A DNA stretch of 43,279 nt from a virus, in the IMG/VR virus record IMGVR_UViG_3300012936_000038, positions 1 through 43,279 of that record. The stretch is one strand, 5' to 3'. Position numbers and translations under genes: made by a program. Positions within the stretch are counted from its first letter, which is position 1. Every line of letters starts with the position of its first letter. A model generated the notes under the pieces. The model worked only from the letters and a program-made list of their open reading frames with translations, searched no databases and was not told the DNA's origin. Of this stretch, positions 1-9,200 are shown piece after piece.

Positions 1-3000
1 CTTTCGAAGATACTCTTGGATTTGTTCTTTGGTTGCTGGGATTAAATCTGAGAATGGAACCTCAGATTCAAACATGTGATCTTGTCCGTGATGTTTGATG
101 TATGCGATCTGTTCCGCTTGGTGGGCTCTCTTTACCCTTACGGCTTTGTTGTTGGACTTACTGTGGTAAATCGCTCCGTTTCTTATTTTCTGGGCAAAAT
201 TTGGGATAAATCCTTTGTTTTTAAATGACTTATGGAATTGCCCGTGACCAAGTAATGCCATACTAATTTCATTAAAATTAAATTTTTGGCCCCCAGCTGT
301 AAAGTGTCCACCAGGATAACTGCTTATGTATCCATCTGAATCATCTGCCTGCTTGTCTTTTATTGCTGAGATATATCTTTCTACTGCAAAAGATAAATCT
401 TGTTTTTTTAAGTTGGAACCTGTTTTACTTTTGTATACTTTTCCTATAGCTTTTTCAATCGCTTTTTTGTCATGGTATCCGTTAGACAAATTAACATTAA
501 AATTAGGAATCAATCCTTTGTGTTGACCAAAATAAGGAGAACGCTTTGACCAGATATGAGTTATTTCTTGTTCATCTCTAGCTAACGATCCACCGCTCAT
601 GCCTATGCTTCTGTCTGACTCTCCAGCATTAGGGCTGAACATATCTAATGGATCTGTGCTTTGAACTTTTGGGCGAAATTTATGGAGATTTAAATAAATG
701 TCCTTTAAGGTTCCTTTGCGCATTCCCTGCTTAAAACTTTTCTTTACATTCTCTAGCCCGAATCGATCTATATATTTTTCGAGTTTTGTTTGGTCAAAGA
801 TTCTTTTATTGGGTACAGAAACTTCCTCTATATTACCCATTTCATTTGGGTCATATTCATAGCCAGGATGCATTGATTTTGCGAAATCTCTGGCCACATC
901 TTTATCTACAGTTCTGCTGACAAATCCAGATGGTTGATGACGAGGAGTAAGGTCAACTCCTTCTTGCTTCCCGAAGCCTCCTCTCATAGGTCTAGGGTAC
1001 ACGTATCCTCCGTGAAGGATTTGGTTTTCGCCCATTTCTTCATACCCTCTCATTTGCTCAATGGTTGCTGGATAAATTCCATCATTATAGCTTCCGCTAT
1101 ATGCGCCCATAGAATGAGAAATGCCTAACTTTTTAACAGCTTTTATAAAGTCAGATTTTGTTTTAGCTGCCATTATTTCATCAAATAAAAACTGCGGAGG
1201 GTTCGGGATGTCTCTCACAGCTTTTTGATATCTAGGGCTAGTACCTCGATATAAAGTTGTTGATGCAAAATTAGGTATTAATCCTTTGTATTTCGCGGGT
1301 AAAAACAAATTAGTTTCTAAAGTTTTATTTTGTAATTTCTTAAAAGAATCTATAAAAGTATCAATACTTTTAAAGCTTTGTTTATTATTACCTACTTCGC
1401 TTCTAAGAATTTTCATTCCAATTTCATCTTTATTGAAGTTTTTTTGACCTTCTATACCTCCAGATGTAAATTTAGCTTCTCCATTTGGATTAATAAAATC
1501 TAAAGGAGCCTTACCTCCTTTATGTTTTCCAATATTAATCAATGCTTCAAACCTTTCAGCTTGTTGTGTTGAATTACCTATTACGCCGTGTTGCTGAAAA
1601 TCTAATTTAGATAATGGTTTTCCTTCTTTATAAGGATACATTATTTTTGCTTGGTAGTCATATTTAAAGTCTTTAAATTTTGGGAATGCCTTTTCTATAC
1701 CTCCGAAATTTTGTATATAGTCATTCGCTTCCACTTCTGAGCTTTTCTTTTTATCAGAAGGGTCGAATGTATCTGAGAAAGCTTCTCCTCCATATCTTTT
1801 GATAGTTTTTAGTTCTCCGCTTTTTTTAAACGGGGATAAGGCGTATCCTCCTTTGTTGCGAGTAGCTTCGCTTAATAAAATGCTTCCAGTTACGTAGCCG
1901 CCCTCTTTGTGTTTCCAAAAAATGTCGCCTTTTTTATAAGGTTTTCCAATTTGTTTTACTTCTTCTTCTGGAGCCCCCTTTCTTTGAAGGGCTGATATTA
2001 ACTTATAGTATGCTTCTTTAAATTCTCCTCCTTCATCAGCCTCAGCCTCTTCTTTGAAAGCTAGGTGTAAAGATTGCCCTCCCTCTCTTTCATCTTTTCC
2101 TAACAAATGTTTTGCAATTGTGGTGGCTGACGTTCCTACATATTCTCCCATAGCCCCCTGGGTTGGCTTCACTGTTCCCTCTTCTACTCTTTTGCTTAAT
2201 TCTATATACTTTCTTTTCCAGTTCCTTAATTTTTCATCGTTCCATTGTTTTCTGGAATGATCAGATATTTCTGGTTTAACCGTTATAAAGTTTGGAACAA
2301 AGCCTTTGTTCATTCCCCAAATATCAGCATCCTCTTGACCAAAGTAAAGGTTTCCAGATTTATCTTTTCGTGTGCCTTTTATTCCTAGTTGCGAAGCTAG
2401 GTTTTGAGCTCTTTTTAAATTTTTCTCATTAAGGCCTTTGTCTTTACCGCCTTGAGATTCTAGCCATGAAGTTAATTCTCTGTCAGAAGCCATGCGTAAA
2501 CTTTTAGAGATTAAATTTGCGGCGATAAATTCTCCGCTTTTAGTTTCTCCTGAAGGAAATTCAAGACCTTTTGCTATATGATCGATTGGATAAGAAGCAT
2601 CACCTTTGTTTGTTTCAGGGTCGTGTGTAGATAAATATTTTGTGAAAGTTGATTTAGCTGTTTCTCTTATAGCTTGTTCCGCATTTAATTGTGCAGTAGT
2701 TTTTCTTTCTGCGAAATCTGTTTTTGATTCACCTTTTCTTTTTCTAGCTCCACCTCTTGTAAGCGGCCTAAAAAGAAAATCTCTTTCTATAAAAGCGATT
2801 CCTTTTGACGCTAAAGAATTAAAAGTATCATACAATGTTTCTTGCCCAGTAGGTTTCTTTTTATTTTTATCAGACGAAGTTATGATATCCAGCAGGCTAG
2901 CTTTGATTGACACGGGTTGTTCTAAATCCATCTTTCTTTCAATGTCTCTATAGTTGACCCCTTTGCCTAGAGCTTTAGCGATATCAGTTGAGTTGGCATA

Positions 3001-5004
3001 AGTTAAAAATTTACTTGGCTGCATCAATAATGTATTACCAATTTGTTGTGCAAAGTTAGGTATAAACCCTCCACTAGCATAAGGATCAAAGCCATGTTTA
3101 TCAGCAAATTTTTCTTTATACTTTTTTCCAGCTTTACTGTTTTCTGGAGGCATAATAGCTGGCTGTTTCATTCCCTCAAAATTCTTTACTTTTTCAGCGG
3201 TATTATAAATAACCTCACCCATTCCAGGAACTTTCATCTTGGCTACTCTTCCAGGGCTATAACCTCCTTCTATAGCTCCTTTTCTTTCTGTATTTTTTTC
3301 TTCGGGCAAAAGACCTGAATACCTAAAACTTCCATCTCCATCAATGTCAACTAATGTTCCTGGCCTGTTATTATAACTAAGGTCTGGAGTTATACCTCTC
3401 TTGAGAAGAGCTGGCCCTAATTTACTTGCGAGTTGTTGTTGTTTTGCAAGTGCATTTGTTTGAGCTTCTATGAGTCCCAATATGTATTGCTCCTGCGCAA
3501 CTCTGTCTCCTTCAAGTCTGTTCAAAGCTTGTGTTACCTGCACATTCGAGCCTAATACTTTAACTATAGATTCCTCGATTTGCCTGACTTTTTCTTTTTG
3601 GGTTACTATCCCTAAGACATCTTTCAATGAGCCAGAAGCAAATTTAAAAACATTAAATAGAAGTTTTGAGAAAATAGCAGCAAATGCTATTACTCCTGGA
3701 CCAGTTAAAACATTTCCAATTCCTCGAACTAACCCTTTCGCAAAGGCATTACCTTCATCTTCTCCGCCTCCCAAGGAATTTTTTAGTTCTTCAATTCTTG
3801 CCCCGAAGAAACTGACAAAATCCCCAAGTTCTGGTTTTATTGCAAGCTCTCCCATTATTCCGACAAGTTCTTTTAGTCCTGTTCCTGCTTGAGAGGCCAT
3901 TGCGGAGATACTTTTATTTAATAGTTCGTTTTTTCTGGCTGCTTCTCCAGCTGCATTAGCTGAAATTTCAGTGGCTTGTTGTTGTATTCCTTGGGCTTTT
4001 GATAAGTCAGCCAAAGCAGCCCTAAAAATATTAGCCTGAAATATTCCAGCAGCAAACTGAACGATATTCGATTGCTGACTTTGAGATAGTTCTTCAAAGC
4101 TTTTCGCTATGTTCTGCAATACTTTGTCAGCTGGAAGCACTGCTCCAGTTAATGTCCTTACGGCAACCCCCATATCTTCCAACTGCCTGATCGATTCAGG
4201 CCTCTGTATCCTTGTGAAAATAGTTTTAAGTCCATTACCAATAACAGCACCACCACGCGCAGTGGTTTGCTGCAATGAAGTTATGATTCCAACTAAGCTA
4301 TCAAGCTCAACACCTGCGTCAATAGCAACAGCACCAGCTCGCTCAAGACCATTAATTAAATCTTCAGAGCTAACTGCAAATTTTACGTCTACAGCTGCAA
4401 GCTTATCGATAATATCTGTGGTAGTAAGACCTGCTTCACCAAAAGCATTAACGGCTGCCGTTAATCCAGAAACAGCTTCAGCCGCATCTAGACTTGTGAT
4501 ACGAGTCAAAGTTAAGGCATCGTTAGTTCTTTTTAAAACTTCTGCAACACTTAAACCTTGGCGAGAAAATTCAAGAGCTGCTTCAGCGGCTACATTAAAA
4601 GATTGAGCAGTATTTTGCGCTACATCAAATAAGCCTTGTCCGAATTTTTGGATCTGTTCATTTGATGAATTTAAAACTACATTGATATCTTGAAGAGTTT
4701 TTTCAAATCTGATAGTCTCGGCGACTAAAAATTTAAAAGAATCGGTGATTGCATTGATTATTCCAACTGAAGCACCGAAAGCTATAACACGAGCATTTGA
4801 AGCTTCTAATGATTTTGTAAATTCATTAGCTGATGCAGTAATTCTACCCAAGGGCTGAGTAAAGCTTTTTCCATTAACGTTAAAGCTTATATCTTTTCCT
4901 GCAACATTGTTAACAATTTTGTTGATCTCCCTTGCAGCTCGATCCATACTACGTTTGGCTTTCGTAGTATCTACCGTTAAGTCAACATTTGCTCTTATTG
5001 CCAT
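1..5004 (-). CDS. Tail tape measure protein with extra modules, C-terminus outside window
   Basis: The reading frame is open from an ATG at 5004 to the window edge (1668 codons, no stop), so the gene is partial. An AGGAG/AAGGA ribosome site precedes the ATG. Residues about 90-330 resemble the TP901-type tape measure core, with alanine-rich helical sequence and a conserved-looking stretch TARGGAVIGNGLKTIF. A hydrophobic segment lies near residues 429-455. A tape measure sets tail length and is ejected during infection. From residue 645 the protein changes character: five G(F/L)(I/V)PNF motifs (residues 645, 901, 1241, 1497, 1598) separate globular-looking modules, including one ADP-ribosyltransferase-like and two nuclease-like modules (separate entries). 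The core assignment is secure; the roles of the modules are inferred. It has its own promoter-like motif upstream. Confidence 0.88.
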   Translation of the reverse strand, partial: MAIRANVDLTVDTTKAKRSMDRAAREINKIVNNVAGKDISFNVNGKSFTQPLGRITASANEFTKSLEASNARVIAFGASVGIINAITDSFKFLVAETIRFEKTLQDINVVLNSSNEQIQKFGQGLFDVAQNTAQSFNVAAEAALEFSRQGLSVAEVLKRTNDALTLTRITSLDAAEAVSGLTAAVNAFGEAGLTTTDIIDKLAAVDVKFAVSSEDLINGLERAGAVAIDAGVELDSLVGIITSLQQTTARGGAVIGNGLKTIFTRIQRPESIRQLEDMGVAVRTLTGAVLPADKVLQNIAKSFEELSQSQQSNIVQFAAGIFQANIFRAALADLSKAQGIQQQATEISANAAGEAARKNELLNKSISAMASQAGTGLKELVGIMGELAIKPELGDFVSFFGARIEELKNSLGGGEDEGNAFAKGLVRGIGNVLTGPGVIAFAAIFSKLLFNVFKFASGSLKDVLGIVTQKEKVRQIEESIVKVLGSNVQVTQALNRLEGDRVAQEQYILGLIEAQTNALAKQQQLASKLGPALLKRGITPDLSYNNRPGTLVDIDGDGSFRYSGLLPEEKNTERKGAIEGGYSPGRVAKMKVPGMGEVIYNTAEKVKNFEGMKQPAIMPPENSKAGKKYKEKFADKHGFDPYASGGFIPNFAQQIGNTLLMQPSKFLTYANSTDIAKALGKGVNYRDIERKMDLEQPVSIKASLLDIITSSDKNKKKPTGQETLYDTFNSLASKGIAFIERDFLFRPLTRGGARKRKGESKTDFAERKTTAQLNAEQAIRETAKSTFTKYLSTHDPETNKGDASYPIDHIAKGLEFPSGETKSGEFIAANLISKSLRMASDRELTSWLESQGGKDKGLNEKNLKRAQNLASQLGIKGTRKDKSGNLYFGQEDADIWGMNKGFVPNFITVKPEISDHSRKQWNDEKLRNWKRKYIELSKRVEEGTVKPTQGAMGEYVGTSATTIAKHLLGKDEREGGQSLHLAFKEEAEADEGGEFKEAYYKLISALQRKGAPEEEVKQIGKPYKKGDIFWKHKEGGYVTGSILLSEATRNKGGYALSPFKKSGELKTIKRYGGEAFSDTFDPSDKKKSSEVEANDYIQNFGGIEKAFPKFKDFKYDYQAKIMYPYKEGKPLSKLDFQQHGVIGNSTQQAERFEALINIGKHKGGKAPLDFINPNGEAKFTSGGIEGQKNFNKDEIGMKILRSEVGNNKQSFKSIDTFIDSFKKLQNKTLETNLFLPAKYKGLIPNFASTTLYRGTSPRYQKAVRDIPNPPQFLFDEIMAAKTKSDFIKAVKKLGISHSMGAYSGSYNDGIYPATIEQMRGYEEMGENQILHGGYVYPRPMRGGFGKQEGVDLTPRHQPSGFVSRTVDKDVARDFAKSMHPGYEYDPNEMGNIEEVSVPNKRIFDQTKLEKYIDRFGLENVKKSFKQGMRKGTLKDIYLNLHKFRPKVQSTDPLDMFSPNAGESDRSIGMSGGSLARDEQEITHIWSKRSPYFGQHKGLIPNFNVNLSNGYHDKKAIEKAIGKVYKSKTGSNLKKQDLSFAVERYISAIKDKQADDSDGYISSYPGGHFTAGGQKFNFNEISMALLGHGQFHKSFKNKGFIPNFAQKIRNGAIYHSKSNNKAVRVKRAHQAEQIAYIKHHGQDHMFESEVPFSDLIPATKEQIQEYLRK
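517..1263 (-). other. Tape measure module C, ADP-ribosyltransferase-like
   Basis: Residues about 1248-1495 lie between the third and fourth PNF motifs. They show the three parts of the R-S-E ADP-ribosyltransferase signature in order: LYRGTS (R1253), GFVSRT followed by VARDFA (S1363, T1365), and ARDEQEITHIW (E1478-x-E1480). The spacing and the A/F-rich helix after S-x-T are as in known R-S-E enzymes. Activity on NAD and any target are unknown. Other ART-fold proteins of unknown function would look the same. Confidence 0.6.
1285..2286 (-). other. Tape measure module B, PD-(D/E)XK-like
   Basis: This stretch lies between the second and third PNF motifs (residues about 907-1240). It contains APLDFINPNGEAKF, giving D1169 and E1176-x-K1178, then FTSGG and EIGMKILRSE. 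The arrangement parallels module A: an aspartate after a hydrophobic strand, then GE(T/A)K, then a K(I/S)LR helix. The two modules could therefore be diverged copies of one nuclease-like domain. The evidence is motif-level only. Confidence 0.33.
2305..3048 (-). other. Tape measure module A, PD-(D/E)XK-like
   Basis: This stretch lies between the first and second PNF motifs (residues about 653-900). It contains YPIDHIA followed by GETKSG, giving D808 and E820-x-K822. This spacing fits the PD-(D/E)XK nuclease pattern, followed by a hydrophobic-basic segment ISKSLRM. No overall family was recognised, and such short signatures occur by chance, so the nuclease reading is tentative. Confidence 0.3.
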
Positions 5005-5020
5005 TTATCCTTACTCCTAG

Positions 5021-5034
5021 TAATTATATTACAC
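5021..5034 (-). promoter_or_regulatory. Promoter-like motif for tape measure gene
   Basis: On the minus strand this reads GTGTAATATAATTA, one of six exact GTGTAAT copies found just upstream of genes in this window. Here 23 nt, including a good Shine-Dalgarno sequence, lie between the motif core and the ATG. Confidence 0.6.
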
Positions 5035-5041
5035 CTAAAAC

Positions 5042-5056
5042 GCTTATTTTTTAAGC
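5042..5056 (-). terminator. Weak hairpin between adhesin and tape measure genes
   Basis: GCTTA and TAAGC form a 5-bp stem with a 5-nt loop, just after the stop of the 379-aa gene and before the tape measure promoter motif. There is no clear U tract beyond GTTTT, so it may only be a weak terminator. Confidence 0.3.
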
Positions 5057-5062
5057 AATATA

Positions 5063-6202
5063 TTAAGAAGGGTCGTATTCTGATATTACAGGCTTTATTG
5101 TTATGTTTTTATTTATGGTAAAATATACAAAATATTCTCCATATTCCTCATCATATTCTTCATCTAGATCTTGTATTTCATCTTTAATATCGTTTCCATT
5201 TTCATCTAGATATAAAAATTCATCTATCTTATATTTGGGTACTCCATTATAATCCCCATCGTATTCTACAGAATCATACCTAAAGACATATTCGTCATCA
5301 TTATCTGTATACTCACTTACGAAAAACGATGCTTCAAGTTGTTCTCCGTATGAAAAAGTATCAAAGTCTCCTAAGACAATAAACACTGTTTCTTCTTCTA
5401 CGACATCATCTTCTATTGCAAAAGGGACATCATCTGGATCGCCAAGCCCAAAGGTCAATTCTACAGCTTCAAAATCTGCGACTGCAATCATGTTATCCCT
5501 ATCAATTTTTATTGTAGTTTCAATAGAATATTTATCCGCTATATTAATACCTATCCATTCTGTGAAATTATGTGAATCCGTATTGATAGCCCTTATCGGA
5601 GCATCAGACATATAGTCTTTTAAGCCAGATAAAGTTTCATCAACTAATCCTATTGGATCTCCATTATCATAAGTCGTACTGCTTAATGTTAAATTAAATT
5701 TTATTGGTGTGAAATTAGCATTTATAGTAATTGTCTTCTCCAATAATATAGACTGAGCAGTCAAGCTCGGTTCTACAAAAGTATAATCTTCTGATGTCCA
5801 CTCCGTGAAAACATATCCATAATCCACGGTTAAATCTATATCTAGCACATTTCCAGGAAAACCTCTTAGCGGCCCTGTCACTGTTCCATGATCTGAGTTT
5901 ACTATTATTTGAAGCGTGTCATATATTATTCCTACATTAGTGGCACATAGAGTTAATCTTCCTTCGAAATCTCTCGAGTAAGCTGCGTAAGCCCATCTTC
6001 CAGGACCCTGCACTTCATCTACATATTCAGTTATTGTCAAATCTCTTGTTTCAAAAATTAATTCTTCGTCAAAAAGAAATTCACAACCTCCTAATCTTGG
6101 CGTATTTTTCCCTCTAAAAAGTAACACCGCCTCTATATTACTTGTATGCAAAGGTATGTCCCAATCGGCCAACAATAAATATTTCCAAGGTTTCTCTTCC
6201 AT
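5063..6202 (-). CDS. Adhesin-like protein with B-repeat segments (379 aa)
   Basis: The N-terminus (MEEKPWKYLLLADWDIPL...SNIEAVLLFRG) resembles that of the neighbouring 2247-aa protein (LKIQWKLPADLNNIASIVV), suggesting a shared attachment domain. Residues about 140-250 hold two or three diverged InlB-type B-repeat units with the pattern Y-x-F-x-x-W (YGYVFTEW, HNFTEW). The last 120 residues are very acidic, with many D-E-Y runs. It overlaps the end of the 2247-aa gene by one base (TAATG), so translation is probably coupled. Likely a minor tail tip or baseplate protein; no specific family was recognised. Confidence 0.6.
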   Translation of the reverse strand: MEEKPWKYLLLADWDIPLHTSNIEAVLLFRGKNTPRLGGCEFLFDEELIFETRDLTITEYVDEVQGPGRWAYAAYSRDFEGRLTLCATNVGIIYDTLQIIVNSDHGTVTGPLRGFPGNVLDIDLTVDYGYVFTEWTSEDYTFVEPSLTAQSILLEKTITINANFTPIKFNLTLSSTTYDNGDPIGLVDETLSGLKDYMSDAPIRAINTDSHNFTEWIGINIADKYSIETTIKIDRDNMIAVADFEAVELTFGLGDPDDVPFAIEDDVVEEETVFIVLGDFDTFSYGEQLEASFFVSEYTDNDDEYVFRYDSVEYDGDYNGVPKYKIDEFLYLDENGNDIKDEIQDLDEEYDEEYGEYFVYFTINKNITIKPVISEYDPS

Positions 6203-9200
6203 TATTCAGGCCCAGGTATGTCTAGTACGAAGAAAGATTCATCTGCTGATATAGCTATTTTTGTTGCAGTGCCAGATTCTCTTGTGTCGAAAACAACTGC
6301 TTTCCCAAAAAAGCTTGGCTCAGACATGTAAATTCTATTATGATAATCAAATTGCTCTGATGCAGAATTCCATTTATAAATAAAAACTGTTTTCTCACTT
6401 GGTGCAGATATAGCCAAATAGTTTCCTTCAAAAGCTATATCATAAGCAAAATCTAATCTTCCATTAGCGTTAATTTGAAAATTTGATGGTATTGTTATTG
6501 ATTGAACGTTTTCATATTCAAACCAATCATATGTTGATGAAGCATAATTTATGGTTATAGGCCTTCTGAGTAATACCTTAACTTCACCAGGCTTATCTGT
6601 TGCGTCAGAACCCACGGTTGCTCCAGAAGATCGATACCCTGCATGTCTAGAGTTACTGATAACTGCTATTGAACCGTCTGGAGATAGCTTTACTTTTTCT
6701 CCGTATTGACTCTTTGTGTTGTAGTATTCTCCATAATCTATTAATGGCTCTTCGTCTACATATAATGATGGTGAATTCCACGCTCCTCTATACTGGAAAT
6801 ATTCATTAAATGATGCTGGGTTTTTTACAGAAGATGTATCACTGGGGTCTCTTGATCCCATACCAAGCTGGACTATATTCCCGTTTTCTTTATAAACACC
6901 TATGATTTTTGTTATAGATTTACTACGATCCCAATTAGTATAGATTAAATCTGAATTAGTGGGTGTCCATACAGATGTAATAGCTACGAATATAGGATTT
7001 GTTGCAGAAGACGCATCTAATGTTGGGCTATCTCTGGACACATCAATAGATCTTCCAAATTGAGAATATGCTCCATCATTAGATACACCGCCTACATCTC
7101 TTGAACCAAGATCAAATATTATATAATTTAAACTTCCTTTTGTATGGTCTTGGTCATTATAATCATCTTCTCCATACTGTGATATAGCTGTATTATTCGC
7201 GTAAGCATTAGGGACTATATGTATTACGTTTGCATTTCCTGGCGGAGATGTGTTTGAGTAAAGTGAGGCAGGATTTGTTGTTTGCGATGGGCTATAACTC
7301 GAACCGCTACTTCTGTCGAAGTTTGTAGACGTTAAAGGAAGTCTGCCGTTTAAGCTACTTGGGCAAGAATAAGCTACAAAGTTTTTAGCAATACATATCG
7401 AATTTCCGAAAAAGGTTCTAGAGGTGTGCCTGCTAAAAGTATAGTCAATATCTGAAGCATTAGGAGTATGAATTACGTTTGTTCCTGATAGTATACCTAT
7501 ATCCCCGTCGCTATTTATATTTGAAACTGTTCCTATAGCAAGGTCGCCATATTCGGTAGATCCATAAGGTGTATAATTAGTACTATTAGAGCCATAAGTC
7601 CTAACAAGAGCTTTCATACCATCGAATGGATTTCCGCACATTACTTTTGTTCCGTCTGGCGAAACAGCTAGTCTACTTTTATAGCCTTTTATGAATTCTA
7701 TTTTTTTTTGTAAACCAGGACCAACCAAATCGAGGCCATAATTGAAGTGACTTATTCCTTCAGCCCCTTTATCATCACGATATCCAGATAAACTGTCTTC
7801 GCTGGTAAGTAAAGTCTCTATTTGATTTCCTGAGCCATCTTTATTAAAGATTCTTATTGCAGCTATAGACTCCGTATTCCCTGCAATACTATTATCAGTA
7901 GTTGTAGCGCCTGTTACAGCTCTTATTCTTGGAATAGTAGGGCGATACAAAGAGGACAGAACTACCGCTCCTCCATCTTTAGTCATTGCAAGCATATTTT
8001 TATCTATTCCTAATCCTCTATTGCTATCTGAAGATAATGTTGGAAATAATATGTTGTCATTTCCGTCTCTAGGCAGAGGTAACGCTTCTAAGACTAAACG
8101 TATTTCTGCATGGCCTCTTATGTTTACTGCTTGATTCGCTTCTTGAGTATTAAGATTTGCAGGAAGTGTACCGCTAACCAGTTCCCATCTTGTAAATTTG
8201 TATCCTTGATTGGGGGTTGCAGTAATATTTGCAATATCATCATAGTTATATGTTCCAGCTCCTGTGGCTGATCCCCAATTAGGTTCATTTATTGTGATGA
8301 TTAAATTATAAGGCACTCCAGTAAATACTGGTCTTATTTTAAGATTTCCAGTTAACCTTATTGTATCATGAGCTGAAGCGTTAAAGTCTTGCCAGTTATT
8401 AGTTGAAACTTCGTATTCCCATTTTGAGAATTGATAGTTAGGGTTTGGATTTGCTCTTAATGTTATATCTTCAAAAGCGTGGTAATTTCCATTATTAGAG
8501 CTGCCTGATGTATTTCCATTGGCTCCTTGAACAATAGTGAAAGAATAATATTTTAAGCTTAAATTTGCTCGTAAAGTTACAGTAGGAGTTGATTGAGAAT
8601 GGATGCTGGTCTCTGCCGACAAAGTAGTAGGTATGTTATTTAACCGACCTGAAACTAATGTCCAGCTGTCAAATTCTAAGTATTCTGGAACGCTGGAGCT
8701 TATACTTATAATATCTCCAAGAAAATAAGGACTAGAAGAGCTTTGATTTTTTAAATTGTGACTAGAAATAAATTTGGGGTTAACGTTTGAATCATAATCT
8801 GAAGGATATGAAGCCGTTATATTGAAAATAAAACCAGATAGAGTTCTATAAGTTAGAACTACATCGTTATTTAATAATAATGTTGCAGCGGTGGGCCATG
8901 AATTTTTATTTAAATTTGAAAAAGATGTAGAAGTATTCCCAGAAGTTATTTCCCAGCTATCAAATTTTTCGTTAGAAGGAATCGATATGGCTGGTATGGT
9001 TGCCGTATTATTTAACTCGTCATAAGTTAATACTTGTTTTGTTGTGGGTGTATTGTTATTAACTTGGTTCTTTATTGTAAGCAAGTAAGTTTCTATCGAT
9101 CTAAAGTAAAAAGAAATCTCTCCATTTGGGCTAACTGTTATATTTTGATCAGTGAAACTATTTACATTAAAAGTTGTGTTACTTGTAGTTACTTGATCTA

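Larger units (their letters stand above)
193..3072 (-). repeat. Five G(F/L)(I/V)PNF linker motifs in the tape measure protein
   Basis: The heptad-like motif occurs at 3049-3072 (GGFIPNFA), 2287-2304 (GFVPNF), 1264-1284 (GLIPNFA), 499-516 (GLIPNF) and 193-213 (GFIPNFA). All five are in the tape measure frame. Four of the five are preceded by K or NK, for example NKGFVPNF and HKGLIPNF. Spacings are 256, 340, 256 and 101 residues. The DNA differs between copies while the peptide is kept, which points to selection on the protein. They look like linkers or processing sites between modules; this role is inferred. Confidence 0.85.

Noticed and set aside
3470-4606. Plus-strand open frames of 140 and 165 codons opposite the tape measure core
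   Set aside because: They lie wholly against the strongly protein-like tape measure frame, are rich in S, P and T as expected for reverse frames, and have no ribosome site.
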